A stretch of DNA of 64,000 nt from Lysobacter enzymogenes (GCF_900106525.1 NZ_FNOG01000001.1:717008-781007), one strand, 5' to 3'. Positions 31,647 through 41,244 are shown, numbered from the stretch's first letter. Translations and numbers: made by a program. Notes: generated by a model from the sequence alone, not told the origin.

Positions 31647-32107
31647 TGCGCGCCGCTTTCCGCCGTTTGCTGTTAGTCGCGTCCCTGATGGGTGCGGCCT
31701 TCGCCGCAGCGCCCGCGTTCGCGGCCAAGAACGAAATCGGCCGCGCCTGCGACAGCGCCGAACACTGCCTGCCGCAGAACCAGCTGCGCTATTACGAAGT
31801 GCTGCGCCAGGCCATCGGCCAGCATTGGCGGCCGCCGGACAGCGCCGCCGCCGACAGCGTCTGCACCCTGGAACTGGATCAGGCGGCCGGCGGCGCGGTC
31901 AACGCGGTGCGGGCGATCGAGCCCTGCGGCCTCGACGCGGCCGCGCGCGACAGCCTGCTGGCGGCGGTACGCGCGGCCAGCCCGTTGCCGTACCAGGGCT
32001 ACCAACAAGTGTTCAAACCGCGCCTGCGGCTGGCCGTGCACGTGCCGGAACCGGACGAGCGCGAGGGCCGGGTCAAGCGCTGGTGGCGCCAGGTGCGCGA
32101 GCGCTGA
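31646..32107 (+). CDS. Secreted stand-alone TolA domain III-like protein
   Basis: A 153-aa protein that starts inside the tolA stop codon. A signal peptide (MRAAFRRLLLVASLMGAAFA, cleavage near AFA) replaces the membrane anchor and the coiled coil. Residues 49-132 match TolA domain III block by block: YYEVLRQAIGQHWRPPDSAA against YQAALQSAITSKWTRPDSVP; SVCTLELDQAAGGAVNAV against AACRLNIRQLPGGQVIAV; IEPCGLDAAARDSLLAAV; ASPLPYQGYQQVF against AQPLPYAGFESVF. Both Cys are kept, plus an extra pair near the mature N-terminus (RACDSAEHC). The tail is basic. Likely a periplasmic paralogue arisen by duplication; role inferred only from position. Confidence 0.82.
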   Translation: MRAAFRRLLLVASLMGAAFAAAPAFAAKNEIGRACDSAEHCLPQNQLRYYEVLRQAIGQHWRPPDSAAADSVCTLELDQAAGGAVNAVRAIEPCGLDAAARDSLLAAVRAASPLPYQGYQQVFKPRLRLAVHVPEPDEREGRVKRWWRQVRER

Positions 32108-32355
32108 GGGCGTCCGGCCTTGCCGGGTCGGGCGGCCCGCCCGATGGGCCGGCGGCCTGTCCCGGCGGGTCCGATGCTGCCCGGTTGCGTCGCTAAAGGC
32201 GTTTTTCGCGCCTTTTTGTCCGCCGTTCGCCGGCGTACGCGCTGCGCTAACACTTTGAAACGCAAATTGACGCCGGGTTTTGAGCCAACGTTCACCCAAC
32301 AGCGTTAACAATGCCGAACCTGAACAAACCCCCGTTGGATTTTCACGGAGTGCCG

Positions 32356-33675
32356 ATGAAACGACCCCTGCGCTGGCTGACCGCGTTGCTCGCCGTCCTG
32401 CTTCCCCTCGCCGCATCGGCCCAGCAGAAGGGGTTGGAGATCGACATCGTCGGCGGCCTGGCTTCGGCCACCCCGATCGCGGTCGTGCCGATGCCCTACC
32501 AGGGCGGCGGCGCCGCTCCGCCGACCGACGTGGCCGAAGTGGTCCGCAACGACCTCAACCGTTCCGGCCAGTTCCGCGGTCTGCCGGTCGAGCAGATGGC
32601 GGCCAAGCCGACCCGCGGCAACGAAATCAGCTTCCCCGACTGGCGCGCGCTCAACCAGGACTACATCGTGGTCGGCCGCGTGCTCGACGCCGGCGCCGGC
32701 AGCTACCGGGTCGAGTACGAGCTGTACGACGTGGGCAAGCAGCAGCGCCTGCTCGGCTTCGCCCTGACCGCGCGCGCCAACGCCATGCGCGATGTCGCCC
32801 ACCAGGTCGCCGACGCCATCTACGAGAAGATCACCGGCGTGCGCGGCGCGTTCTTCACCCGCATCGCCTACGTCACCGCCACCGGCACCGGCCGCGGCAG
32901 CAACTACGCGCTGATGGTCGCCGACTCCGACGGCTACAACCCGCAGACCGTGGTGCGCTCGCCCGAGCCGCTGCTGTCGCCGTCGTGGAGCCCGGACGGC
33001 AACCGCCTGGCCTATGTCAGCTTCGAAGGCGGCAACTCCTCGATCTACATCCAGAACATCGGCACCGGCAGCCGCGAACTGGTAGCCAAGTTCCGCGGCA
33101 TCAACGGCGCCCCGGCGTTCTCGCCCGACGGCCGCCGCCTGGCCCTGACCCTGTCGCGCAGCGGCAACCCCGAGATCTACGTGATGGACCTGGGCAGCAA
33201 GGCGCTGACCCAGCTGACCAACCACTTCGGCATCGACACCGAGCCGACCTGGTCGGCCGACGGCGGCAAGATCTATTTCACCTCCGACCGCGGCGGCAAG
33301 CCGCAGATCTACTCGGTCGCGGCCAGCGGCGGCAGCGCCACCCGGGTGACCTTCCAGGGCAGCTACAACGCCAGCGCCAGCGTGTCCTTCGACGGCAAGA
33401 AGATCGCCACCGCCCAGGGCGCCGGCAACACCTACCGGATCGCGGTGATGGATTCGAGCACCGGCGGCGCCCTGTGGAGCACCCTGTCGCCGGGTTCGCT
33501 GGACGAATCGCCGAGCTTTGCCCCGAACGCCTCCATGATCATTTATGCTGCGCGCGAAGGACGCCGTGGCGTGCTGTATGCCGTTTCCGCCGATGCCCGG
33601 GTGCGCCAGCGCCTGGTGCTCGCCGACGGCGACGTGCGCGAACCGGCCTGGGGGCCCTATCGCCTGCCGCGCTGA
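32356..33675 (+). CDS. tolB: Tol-Pal system beta-propeller protein TolB
   Basis: A 439-aa periplasmic protein. The start at 32356 gives a good signal peptide ([20 protein letters not shown]); 15 codons upstream an alternative start lacks it. The N-terminal TolB domain ([36 protein letters not shown]) is followed by a six-bladed PD40 propeller ([49 protein letters not shown]). TolB binds Pal and TolA during cell-envelope constriction. Confidence 0.96.
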   Translation: MKRPLRWLTALLAVLLPLAASAQQKGLEIDIVGGLASATPIAVVPMPYQGGGAAPPTDVAEVVRNDLNRSGQFRGLPVEQMAAKPTRGNEISFPDWRALNQDYIVVGRVLDAGAGSYRVEYELYDVGKQQRLLGFALTARANAMRDVAHQVADAIYEKITGVRGAFFTRIAYVTATGTGRGSNYALMVADSDGYNPQTVVRSPEPLLSPSWSPDGNRLAYVSFEGGNSSIYIQNIGTGSRELVAKFRGINGAPAFSPDGRRLALTLSRSGNPEIYVMDLGSKALTQLTNHFGIDTEPTWSADGGKIYFTSDRGGKPQIYSVAASGGSATRVTFQGSYNASASVSFDGKKIATAQGAGNTYRIAVMDSSTGGALWSTLSPGSLDESPSFAPNASMIIYAAREGRRGVLYAVSADARVRQRLVLADGDVREPAWGPYRLPR

Positions 33676-33772
33676 CGCGCCGGCCGGCCCCCACGCGCAG
33701 ACGCGCCGGAACACGCCTGCACCAATCCCCGAACGACTCCTGCCCCACGTTACACACTGACGAGGAATACCC

Positions 33773-34297
33773 ATGAACAACGCTGCCCGCATTCTGCTCG
33801 CCGCCGTGCTCTGCACCGCGGCCGTCGCCTGCTCGAAGAAGGTCAAGGAAAACGTGCCGACCGATACCGGCCCGGGTTCGACCACCACCCAGCCGGGCGG
33901 CGAGACCGGCCCGGTCGCCTCGGGCGCCTACGGCCCGAACGACCTGGACACCGACGCCTGCCTGCGCCAGCGCGTGGTCTACTTCGACCTCGACCAGGAT
34001 TCGCTGAAGCCGGAGTTCCAGGCCATCGTCGGCTGCCACGCCAAGTACCTGCGCGACCGTCCGTCCTCGCGCATGACCCTGGAAGGCAACGCCGACGAGC
34101 GCGGCAGCCGCGAATACAACCTGGGCCTGGGCGAGCGCCGCGGCAATGCCGTGTCGTCGGCCATCCAGGCCAACGGCGGTTCGGGCAGCCAGATCACCGT
34201 CGTGTCCTACGGCGAAGAGCGTCCGGTGTGCACCGAGTCGAACGAAGACTGCTGGGGCAAGAACCGCCGCGTCGAGATCGTCTACACCGCCAAGTAA
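33773..34297 (+). CDS. pal: Peptidoglycan-associated lipoprotein Pal
   Basis: A 174-aa outer-membrane lipoprotein. The lipobox AVAC places the lipidated Cys at about residue 20. A Gly/Thr-rich linker leads to the OmpA-C domain: VVYFDLDQDSLKPEF, MTLEGNADERGSREYNLGLG (the conserved peptidoglycan-binding NADERGS/R block) and NRRVEIVYT. It links the outer membrane to the cell wall and to TolB. An extra pair of cysteines (DACLRQR, VGCHAKY) may form a disulfide. Confidence 0.97.
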   Translation: MNNAARILLAAVLCTAAVACSKKVKENVPTDTGPGSTTTQPGGETGPVASGAYGPNDLDTDACLRQRVVYFDLDQDSLKPEFQAIVGCHAKYLRDRPSSRMTLEGNADERGSREYNLGLGERRGNAVSSAIQANGGSGSQITVVSYGEERPVCTESNEDCWGKNRRVEIVYTAK

Positions 34298-34340
34298 GCG
34301 GTCGGACCTTCCGAGCAACCCAGACAAAGGCTGATCAGCG

Positions 34341-35138
34341 ATGCGCAAATTCGCCCTAGCCTTGGCAGTCGTGGCGGCCCTTGCCGCCGCCACGCCCGCT
34401 TTCGCCCAGCGCGCGAGCCTGGCCGATCGCGTCGCGACGCTGGAACAGCGCGCGTCCGACAACCAGGCCAACATGGACCTGCTCAACCAGGTCAACCAGC
34501 TCAAGTCGGAAATGCAGGCCCTGCGCTCGCAGGTCGAGGAATTGCAGCAGCACAACCGCCAACTGCAGGAATCGAGCAAGGCCCAGTACCTGGATACCGA
34601 CAACCGCCTCAACCGGCTCGAAAGCGGCGCGCCCGCCGCCGCCGCGCCGGGTCCGCAGGCGTCCGCCAAGCCTTCGCCGCCGCCGCCGGCGGTGAAGGAC
34701 ACTCCGCCCAGCGTGCACGGCGATCCGGGCCTGCTGGCGCAGAGCGGCGACGAACGCGCCGCCTACGACGCCGCGTTCAACCAGCTCAAGGCCGGGCAGT
34801 ACGTCGAGTCGGCGCGTCTGTTCCAGGAGTTCCTGGCCGCGCACCCGAACGGCACCTACACGCCCAACGCGCTGTATTGGCTGGGCGAGAGCTACTACGT
34901 CACCCAGAACTACCAGCTCGCGCAGGAGCAGTTCCAGTCCCTGCTCGATCGCTATCCGACCCACGACAAGGCCGCCGGGGCCCTGCTCAAGGTCGGCCTG
35001 GCCCAGTTCGGGCTGAAACAGGTCGACGCCGCCGAGCGCACGCTCGCCGACGTGGCCAACCGGTATCCCGGTACCGACGCCGCGCGCACGGCCGCCGATC
35101 GCCTCAACGCGATCCAGCTGAGCCGGTTGCGCAACTGA
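34341..35138 (+). CDS. cpoB: Cell division coordinator CpoB (YbgF)
   Basis: A 265-aa periplasmic protein: signal peptide MRKFALALAVVAALAAATPA, N-terminal trimerising coiled coil (LADRVATLEQRASDNQANMD through LQESSKAQYLDTDNRL), a Pro/Ala linker, and C-terminal TPR repeats (AYDAAFNQLKAGQYVESARL, NALYWLGESYYVTQNYQLAQ). CpoB links outer-membrane constriction by Tol-Pal to septal peptidoglycan synthesis by PBP1B. It ends the tol operon, and queE starts 8 bp later. Confidence 0.95.
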   Translation: MRKFALALAVVAALAAATPAFAQRASLADRVATLEQRASDNQANMDLLNQVNQLKSEMQALRSQVEELQQHNRQLQESSKAQYLDTDNRLNRLESGAPAAAAPGPQASAKPSPPPPAVKDTPPSVHGDPGLLAQSGDERAAYDAAFNQLKAGQYVESARLFQEFLAAHPNGTYTPNALYWLGESYYVTQNYQLAQEQFQSLLDRYPTHDKAAGALLKVGLAQFGLKQVDAAERTLADVANRYPGTDAARTAADRLNAIQLSRLRN

Positions 35139-35146
35139 GTCCCGCC

Positions 35147-35827
35147 ATGAACGCCGTTGTCTCCGAGACGGCCGCCGCGCCGTCCTCCGAGCGCCTGCGG
35201 CTGACCGAAATCTTCCTGTCGCTGCAAGGCGAATCCGACAGCATCGGTTGGCCGACGGTGTTCGTGCGCCTGACCGGCTGCCCGCTGCGCTGCCAATACT
35301 GCGACACCGCCTACGCCTTCCACGGCGGCGAGTGGTGGACGTTCGAAGCGATCGAGGCCGAGGTCGCCCAGCACGGCGCGCGCCACGTCTGCGTGACCGG
35401 CGGCGAGCCGCTGGCGCAGAAGCGCTGCATCGAATTGCTCAAGCGCCTGTGCGATGCCGGCTACGAGGTCTCGCTGGAAACCTCCGGCGCGATCGACATC
35501 GCCGCGGTCGATCCGCGCGTGTCGCGCGTGCTCGACATCAAGACCCCGGATTCCAAGGAAGCGCACCGCAACCTGTGGAGCAACCTGCCGCTGCTGAGCG
35601 CGCGCGACCAGATCAAGTTCGTGATCTGCAGCCGCGAGGACTACGAGTGGTCCAAGGGCATCGTCGCCGAGCACGGGCTGACCTCGATCTGCGCGGTGAT
35701 GTTCTCGCCGAGCTTCCACCAGGTGCGCCCGCGCGACCTGGCCGACTGGATCGTCGCCGACCGCCTGCCGGTGCGGTTCCAACTGCAGCTGCACAAGATC
35801 CTCTGGGACGACGAACCCGGCCGCTGA
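35147..35827 (+). CDS. queE: 7-carboxy-7-deazaguanine synthase QueE
   Basis: A 226-aa radical SAM enzyme. The cluster motif is GCPLRCQYCDTAYAFHGGEW with Cys45, Cys49 and Cys52; HVCVTGGEPLAQK and VSLETSGAIDI follow. It makes CDG from carboxytetrahydropterin for queuosine and other deazaguanines, the step before QueC. It is 8 bp downstream of cpoB, so it is read from the tol operon. queC is 4.1 kb further, separated by the katG pair. Confidence 0.95.
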   Translation: MNAVVSETAAAPSSERLRLTEIFLSLQGESDSIGWPTVFVRLTGCPLRCQYCDTAYAFHGGEWWTFEAIEAEVAQHGARHVCVTGGEPLAQKRCIELLKRLCDAGYEVSLETSGAIDIAAVDPRVSRVLDIKTPDSKEAHRNLWSNLPLLSARDQIKFVICSREDYEWSKGIVAEHGLTSICAVMFSPSFHQVRPRDLADWIVADRLPVRFQLQLHKILWDDEPGR

Positions 35828-35857
35828 GCGCACCGCGCCGCCCGCCGCCTGCTCGCA

Positions 35858-35960
35858 TGTGGGAGGGCCTTCAGGCCCGACGCTTTCGTGCCCGCTCGCC
35901 GCAGCTTTTGTGCGAGGGCCTTCAGGCCCGATGCCTGCGTACCCGCTCGCCGCGACCTGG
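35858..35960. repeat. Direct repeats of the GGGAGGGCCTTCAGGCCCGA family
   Basis: TGTGGGAGGGCCTTCAGGCCCGA (35858-35880) returns at 35909-35931 in the same orientation, each followed by GC.TTCGTGCCCGCTCGCCGC-like sequence, a tandem unit of 51 bp. Elsewhere the family is inverted, so this is a tandem arrangement of the same word. It lies between queE and the 3' end of katG. Confidence 0.8.
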
Positions 35961-36068
35961 GCCAAAGCCCAGCGAAAGCCCACAACGAACCTCGCGCCGC
36001 CGCCCCTTGCGGGGCGACGACGCGAGCCATGACGGCCGATCCGATCGAGATCGCTAGCCCCCGACCGC

Positions 36069-38288
36069 TCAGCTACGATCCGCGTTCATCACCTTGGCCC
36101 AGGCGCGCACGAAGTCGTCGACGAACTTCTGCTTCGCATCGTCCGAGGCGTAGACCTCGGCCACCGCGCGCAGCTCGGAGTTGGAGCCGAACGCCAGATC
36201 GACCGGCGTCGCCGTCCACTTCGCCGCGCCCGAGGCGCGATCCTTGCCCTCGAACAAACCCGGCGCGGCCGACTTCGACCACACGGTGTCCATCGACAGC
36301 AGATTGACGAAGAAGGCGTTGTCGAGCTTGCCCGGCGTAGCGGTGAACACGCCCGCCGTCGAGCGGCCGGCGTTGGCGCCCAGCACGCGCAGGCCGCCGA
36401 CGAGCACGGTCATCTCCGGCACGGTCAGGTCGAGCGCATCGGCCTTGTCGACCAGCGCCGCGGCCGGGTCGAGTTCGGCGCCGGGGCCGTAGTAGTTGCG
36501 GAAACCGTCGGCCTTGGGCTCCAGGTAGGCGAACGACGCAGCGTCGGTCTGCTCCTGGGTCGCATCGACCCGGCCCGGCGCGAACGGCACCGCGACGCGG
36601 TAGCCGGCCTGCGCCGCCGCCTGTTCGATGCCGGCGTTGCCGCCGAGCACGATCAGGTCGGCCATCGAGACCTGCTTGCCGCCCTGGGCGAACGCGCTCT
36701 GCACTGCGCTGAGCTTGCTCAGCACCTGCGCCAGCTCGGCCGGATCGTTGACCGCCCAGCCGCGTTGCGGTTGCAGGCGCAGGCGCGCGCCGTTGGCGCC
36801 GCCGCGCATGTCGGTGCCGCGGAAGGTCGACGCGGAGGCCCAGGCGGTGCGCACCAGCTGCGGCGCGGTCAGTCCCGAGGCCAGCAACTGCGCCTTGAGC
36901 TTGCGCTGGTCCGCCTCGTTCAACGGCGCGGCCGCGGCCTTGGGCAGCGGGTCCTGCCATTCGAAGGTCTGGTTGGGAACGTCCTTGCCCAGGTAACGCG
37001 CCTGCGGCCCGAGGTCGCGATGGGTCAGCTTGAACCAGGCGCGCGCGAACGCATCGGCGAACTCCTGCGGATTCTCGTGCCAGCGATCGGCGATCTTGCG
37101 AAAGCCCGGGTCTTCCTTGATCGCGATGTCGGTGGTGAACATGATCGGCGCGTGGGTCTTGCCCTTGATGTGCGCATCGGGCACCAGACGCGCGGCCGAC
37201 GCATCGGTCGGAATCCACTGGGTCGCGCCGGCCGGGCTCTTGGTCTTCACCCAATCGAAGCCGAGCAGGTTGTCGAGATACTGGGTGGTGAACTTGATCG
37301 GATTGGCCGACCACGCGCCTTCCAGGCCGCTGCTGACGGTGTCTTCGGCGTTGCCCTTGCCGCACTTGTTTTGCCAGCCCAATCCCTGCTGCTCGATGAC
37401 CGCGGCGGACGGCTCGGCGCCGACGCACTTGTCCGGCTTGTGCGCGCCATGAGCCTTGCCGAAGGTGTGGCCGCCGGCGATCAGCGCCAGCGTCTCCTCG
37501 TCGTTCATCGCCATGTTGCCGAACGCGCGGCGGATGTCGGCGGCGGCAGAAATCGGGTCGTGGTTGCCGTTGGGCCCTTCCGGATTGACGTAGATCAAAC
37601 CCATCTGGGTCGCGGCGAGCGGGCCTTTGAGATTGCCTTTGGCGTCGCGGCGCTGGTCGGCCATCATCTTGGTTTCCGGGCCCCAGAACACCACGTCGGG
37701 CTGCCACGCATCGACGCGGCCGCCGGCGAAACCGATGGTCTTGAAGCCCATGTCTTCCAGCGCGACGTTGCCGCTGAGCACCATCAGATCGCCCCACGAC
37801 AGCTTGCGCCCGTACTTTTGCTTGATCGGCCACACCAGCCGGCGCGCCTTGTCCAGGCTGACGTTGTCGGGCCAGGAGTTGAGCGGATCGAAGCGCTGTT
37901 CGCCGCCGTCCGAGCCGCCGCGGCCGTCGCCGACGCGGTAGGTGCCGGCGCTGTGCCAGGCCATGCGGATGAAGAACGGGCCGTAGTGGCCGTAGTCGGC
38001 CGGCCACCACGGCTGCGAGGTGGTCAGCGTCTTGCGGATGTCGGCCTTGACCGCATCGAGATCGAGGGTGGCGAATTCCTTGGCGTAGTCGTAATCGGCG
38101 CCGTAGGGATTGGATTGCGCTTCGTGCTGGCGCAACGCGGACAGGTCGAGCGTGCGCGGCCACCAGTCGTGGTTGCCCATCGGCTTGGCCGCGCTTTGGC
38201 TCGGGGTAGGGGCCGGCCCGGCCATGCTCGTCGATGAAATCGACATGATCGCTGCGGCCAAGATCGTCAGAGTGGTTCGGTTGCGCAT
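36069..38288 (-). CDS. katG: Periplasmic catalase-peroxidase KatG
   Basis: A 739-aa haem enzyme that starts with a signal peptide ([20 protein letters not shown], cleavage near SMA), so it is probably exported, unlike ordinary cytoplasmic KatG. The active site is complete: Arg108, Trp111 and His112 ([20 protein letters not shown]), Tyr233 ([12 protein letters not shown]) and Met259 ([11 protein letters not shown]) for the Trp-Tyr-Met adduct, and proximal His274 ([11 protein letters not shown]). The C-terminal pseudo-domain is present. It destroys H2O2 and can use a reductant for peroxidase turnover. It follows the cytochrome c gene by about 77 bp on the same strand, so an operon is likely. 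No OxyR-type site was recognised. Confidence 0.95.
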   Translation of the reverse strand: MRNRTTLTILAAAIMSISSTSMAGPAPTPSQSAAKPMGNHDWWPRTLDLSALRQHEAQSNPYGADYDYAKEFATLDLDAVKADIRKTLTTSQPWWPADYGHYGPFFIRMAWHSAGTYRVGDGRGGSDGGEQRFDPLNSWPDNVSLDKARRLVWPIKQKYGRKLSWGDLMVLSGNVALEDMGFKTIGFAGGRVDAWQPDVVFWGPETKMMADQRRDAKGNLKGPLAATQMGLIYVNPEGPNGNHDPISAAADIRRAFGNMAMNDEETLALIAGGHTFGKAHGAHKPDKCVGAEPSAAVIEQQGLGWQNKCGKGNAEDTVSSGLEGAWSANPIKFTTQYLDNLLGFDWVKTKSPAGATQWIPTDASAARLVPDAHIKGKTHAPIMFTTDIAIKEDPGFRKIADRWHENPQEFADAFARAWFKLTHRDLGPQARYLGKDVPNQTFEWQDPLPKAAAAPLNEADQRKLKAQLLASGLTAPQLVRTAWASASTFRGTDMRGGANGARLRLQPQRGWAVNDPAELAQVLSKLSAVQSAFAQGGKQVSMADLIVLGGNAGIEQAAAQAGYRVAVPFAPGRVDATQEQTDAASFAYLEPKADGFRNYYGPGAELDPAAALVDKADALDLTVPEMTVLVGGLRVLGANAGRSTAGVFTATPGKLDNAFFVNLLSMDTVWSKSAAPGLFEGKDRASGAAKWTATPVDLAFGSNSELRAVAEVYASDDAKQKFVDDFVRAWAKVMNADRS

Positions 38289-38365
38289 CGCTGCCCTCCT
38301 TACGGCAGAAAAAATGGGACGTCGCCGCGCCACCGGCGCGATCGCGCGTGCATCGCAGGCCTGGA

Positions 38366-38806
38366 TCAGCCGGCCGGGTCTTTCAGATAAGCGATCAGCG
38401 CCGCGCGATCCTCGGCCTTGGCCAGGCCGTTGAAGGTCAGGCACATGCCGGGATGGGTGCTGTGCGGCGACTTGAGGAAGGCATCGAGCTTCGGCTCGCT
38501 CCACTTGAAGTCTTGAGCGCGCAGCGCGCTGGTGTAAGCGAAGTGCGGCAACGAAGCGGCGGTGCGGCCGACGATGCCGTTGAGATGCGGGCCGGTCGCC
38601 GAGCGATCGGCGGCGTCGGTGGAATGGCAGGCGGCGCAGCGGATGAAGTGCTTCTTTCCCGATTGCGCCGACGGCGCGGATTCGGCCGATGCGGCGGTCG
38701 CGGGCGACGCTGCCGGAAACATCGCGAACATCGTTGCCAGGAGCGCGGCGAAAAACGGAATGGCGGCGATGTTCGCTATCGTCGCCACTCGCGTGTTTCG
38801 CTTCAT
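38366..38806 (-). CDS. Class I cytochrome c, katG partner
   Basis: A 146-aa protein: N-terminal hydrophobic signal or anchor ([20 protein letters not shown]), Ala/Ser-rich linker, then a cytochrome c2/c550-like domain with haem motif CAACH (Cys57, Cys60, His61), [20 protein letters not shown] and [16 protein letters not shown]. The end reads [20 protein letters not shown] where relatives have PGTKMxFxGL: the usual axial Met is Leu123, with a Met two residues earlier. It is first in the pair, 77 bp before katG, and could pass electrons to it in the periplasm. Confidence 0.88.
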   Translation of the reverse strand: MKRNTRVATIANIAAIPFFAALLATMFAMFPAASPATAASAESAPSAQSGKKHFIRCAACHSTDAADRSATGPHLNGIVGRTAASLPHFAYTSALRAQDFKWSEPKLDAFLKSPHSTHPGMCLTFNGLAKAEDRAALIAYLKDPAG

Positions 38807-39927
38807 GCGTTCGCCTTTGCTTGCGTCGTTTCGGCCGAGCGGTCGCTCGCCATGCAGGGCGCAATCATCGAGTGCGTGCGATGGTTTCGGATAATTGATT
38901 GTTCCGATGAAGGCTATCGACTGGCCCTATGAATAAGCTGTTGCTGGGGCTGTCGAGGTGAAAACTGCGGGCTGCGTGTCGATTATTTTTCTCTCGCCGT
39001 CGCAGTTGTTGCTCTGTGGCGATGCGAGTGCCGAAGCTTGCGTTTATGTGCGAATGCGAACGCGCGCACATGCGGCTGGCGTCCGTCCACGTTTGCGTTC
39101 GCTTCGATATGTACGCAATGCGCATCGTTCATTCGTATGAACGCTTATTGCGCGAGGTTGGTTGCGATACGGATGTGAAATGCTTCTCTCGCACACGCAC
39201 ACGCACACGCACACGCACACGCACACGCACACGCACACGCACACGCACACGCACACGCACACGCACACTCGCGCACGTGAAGCACATGCGCGCACGGAGG
39301 CCGGCGTCCACACGCGCGAATAGTCGCGAATCGTTCCGAGGCGGTTCGAGCGTTATCGTGCCGATGCGACACAGAGAAGCCGCCTCAATGCCGCCGTCGC
39401 GCTTGGCGGACGAGAGGCGAGCGACGGAGGCATCGGGCCGCTCGATGCCGCCGCCCGCCACCGCGCCCCGGCTTGCCGGGCGGGCCGAATCCGCGCGGAA
39501 CAACGGCGGTGCGGCAGGCCGGCTGGCCCCGGATCGCAAGCGAGCCGCCACGGTGCAGCCCATGTACCGCCGCGCGCCTCGCGCACGGCCGCAGCCCGGT
39601 CACAGCGACGAAACCGGCTTGCGAGCCGGCCAATGCGGGTATGAACGCTCCACGCCGGGTGCGGTACTCTTGCGCGCGGCATCGCAGGCCCGCGTGCCCG
39701 CGAACACCGCGGCTCGGCCGGGCCCGCGCCCGACCCGGCGCCGACCCCGGTCCTTGCCGGATCGGCGGCCCGCAACGCCGTCGCCAGGCGCCCGCTGGCC
39801 CCACCCGGGATCGGCGAGCCGCCGGCAAGCACCGCAGGCCTCGCCCGATGCCCGCCTAAGTAATTGATCAATCGACCATTCGGGCAGGGATCCGTCCCGC
39901 CGAGCCCGTTGCCGGAGCCATGCAGAA
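38807..39927. other. Gene-free region upstream of cytochrome c and queC
   Basis: About 1.1 kb. 38865-39180 is locally AT-richer (for example GATTATTTTTCTCTCGCC near 38979) and probably holds the minus-strand promoter of the cytochrome c-katG pair. Then comes the GCACAC array, then GC-rich sequence to queC. Frames across it are Arg/Pro/Thr-rich and have no family motif, so I read none as genes. CTAAGTAATTGATCAATCGAC at 39857-39876 may be part of the queC promoter. Confidence 0.6.
39191..39268. repeat. Perfect (GCACAC)13 hexanucleotide array
   Basis: Thirteen uninterrupted copies of GCACAC, 78 bp, strictly alternating purine and pyrimidine on both strands, continuing as ...ACTCGCGCACGTG. It lies about 385 bp upstream of the cytochrome c start. 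Such DNA can adopt Z-form and its copy number is prone to slippage. Confidence 0.97.
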
Positions 39928-40626
39928 ATGAAGAAAGCCGTCGTCCTGGTGTCCGGAGGCATGGACTCCGCCGTCGTCGCCGCCATCGCCCGCGAGCAGG
40001 GCTTCCTGGTCCACGCGCTCAGCGTGCGCTACGGCCAGCGCCACACCTCCGAGCTCGACGCCGCCGCGCGCATCGCCGAATCGATCGGCGCGGCCGCGCA
40101 CAAGACCGTCAGCGTCGACCTGCGCAGCATCGGCGGCTCGGCCCTGACCGACGAGAGCATCCAGGTGCCGCTCGACGACGACGGCCACGCGATCGGCCAG
40201 GACGCGGCCAAGGACGCGATCCCGGTCACCTACGTGCCGGCGCGCAACACCATCATGCTGTCGATCGCGCTGGGCTGGGCCGAGGTGCTGGGCGCCAACG
40301 ACATCTTCTGCGGCGTCAACGCGGTCGATTACTCCGGCTACCCCGACTGCCGCCCCGAATTCGTCGAGGCCTTCGAGCGCCTAGCCAACCTCGCCACCAA
40401 GGCCGGGGTCGAGGGCGCCGGCCTGCGCGTGGTCGCGCCGCTGCAGTTCCTGAGCAAGGCCGACATCGTCCGCGAAGGCGTGCGCCTGGGCGTGGACTTC
40501 GGCCAGACCGTGTCGTGCTACAAGGCCGACGACGCCGGCCGCGCCTGCGGCCACTGCGACGCCTGCCGCCTGCGCGCCGAAGGCTTCCACGCCGCCGGCG
40601 TGGCCGACCCCACCCGCTACGTCTGA
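39928..40626 (+). CDS. queC: 7-cyano-7-deazaguanine synthase QueC
   Basis: A 232-aa PP-loop ATPase. [17 protein letters not shown] is the SGGxDS ATP motif, [20 protein letters not shown] the next block, and the C-terminal [19 protein letters not shown] supplies the zinc ligands with an earlier Cys (TVSCYKADD). It converts CDG, the QueE product, to preQ0 with ATP and ammonia. It is followed by tRNA-Lys on the same strand. Confidence 0.97.
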   Translation: MKKAVVLVSGGMDSAVVAAIAREQGFLVHALSVRYGQRHTSELDAAARIAESIGAAAHKTVSVDLRSIGGSALTDESIQVPLDDDGHAIGQDAAKDAIPVTYVPARNTIMLSIALGWAEVLGANDIFCGVNAVDYSGYPDCRPEFVEAFERLANLATKAGVEGAGLRVVAPLQFLSKADIVREGVRLGVDFGQTVSCYKADDAGRACGHCDACRLRAEGFHAAGVADPTRYV

Positions 40627-40704
40627 ACGTCCAGCGGGCAGGGGCCTGACTCGCGCGCCGACCTGGGCTAGAATGCCCGGCTCCGGCGCGCCCGGACACG
40701 CGTT

Positions 40705-40780
40705 GGGTCGTTAGCTCAGTCGGTAGAGCATCGGACTTTTAATCCGCTGGTCGATGGTTCGAATCCATCACGACCCACCA
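40705..40780 (+). tRNA. tRNA-Lys (anticodon UUU)
   Basis: GGGTCGTTAGCTCAG start, D-loop CAGTCGGTAGAGC, anticodon loop CTTTTAA, T-arm GATGGTTCGAATCCATC, acceptor complement ACGACCC and encoded CCA. All stems pair and the sequence is close to E. coli tRNA-Lys. Confidence 0.97.
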
Positions 40781-40823
40781 CTCCCTCGGGGTGGAACCCG
40801 CGTCTCTCCCCCTCCACGTTCCC

Positions 40824-40850
40824 ACGAAAAGCCCTTTTTTGGCTTTTCGT
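40824..40850 (+). terminator. Probable terminator after tRNA-Lys
   Basis: Perfect 10-bp stem ACGAAAAGCC / GGCTTTTCGT with a T-rich loop CTTTTTT, 43 bp after the tRNA. There is no separate U-run after the stem; the U-rich 3' arm may serve. Confidence 0.55.
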
Positions 40851-41244
40851 CGCTGGCCTGTGGACTGGTCAAATACCCACAGCCCCTGTTTTGGCGAAAA
40901 CTTCGCCAAATTTTCTCCGTTTCTCCCGTCCTCTGAACTGCCGACCAGGGCACAGGTTTTCGGGGAGTGGGGTGCGGCCGTGTCAGCACTTTCCGGGCAG
41001 CGCATCCGCTCGCGCCCGGGCGTTCGGTATCTGGAGCGCGCCTCGGCCTGAAGCGGGGCCGACACCGCGACGTCGAACGCGCCCGCGTTTCGCCGCTCCC
41101 ACGAAAACCAAGACGCAAACGCAAACGCACGAACGCCGCGGCCCGACGAACAGGCCGCGACGCTCGCGTTTTCGCTCATGAAACGCAGCGCACTTGCAAC
41201 CGCATCCTGCGCCGACAGACCGCCGGCGGCGGATGCGAACCCGC
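40851..41244. other. Intergenic region, no gene seen
   Basis: Between the tRNA-Lys terminator and the 3' end of the papain-like protease gene. Frames here are short and Arg/Pro-rich. The 3' side of a tRNA is a frequent integration point, but no integrase and no second copy of the tRNA end is visible in the window. Confidence 0.5.

Noticed and set aside
39016-39867. 283-codon frame through the GCACAC array
   Set aside because: The array translates to an Arg-Thr run and the flanks are low-complexity; no ribosome site and no family motif.
40705-41244. Integrated element at tRNA-Lys
   Set aside because: No integrase, no repeated tRNA 3' end and no change in composition immediately after the tRNA.
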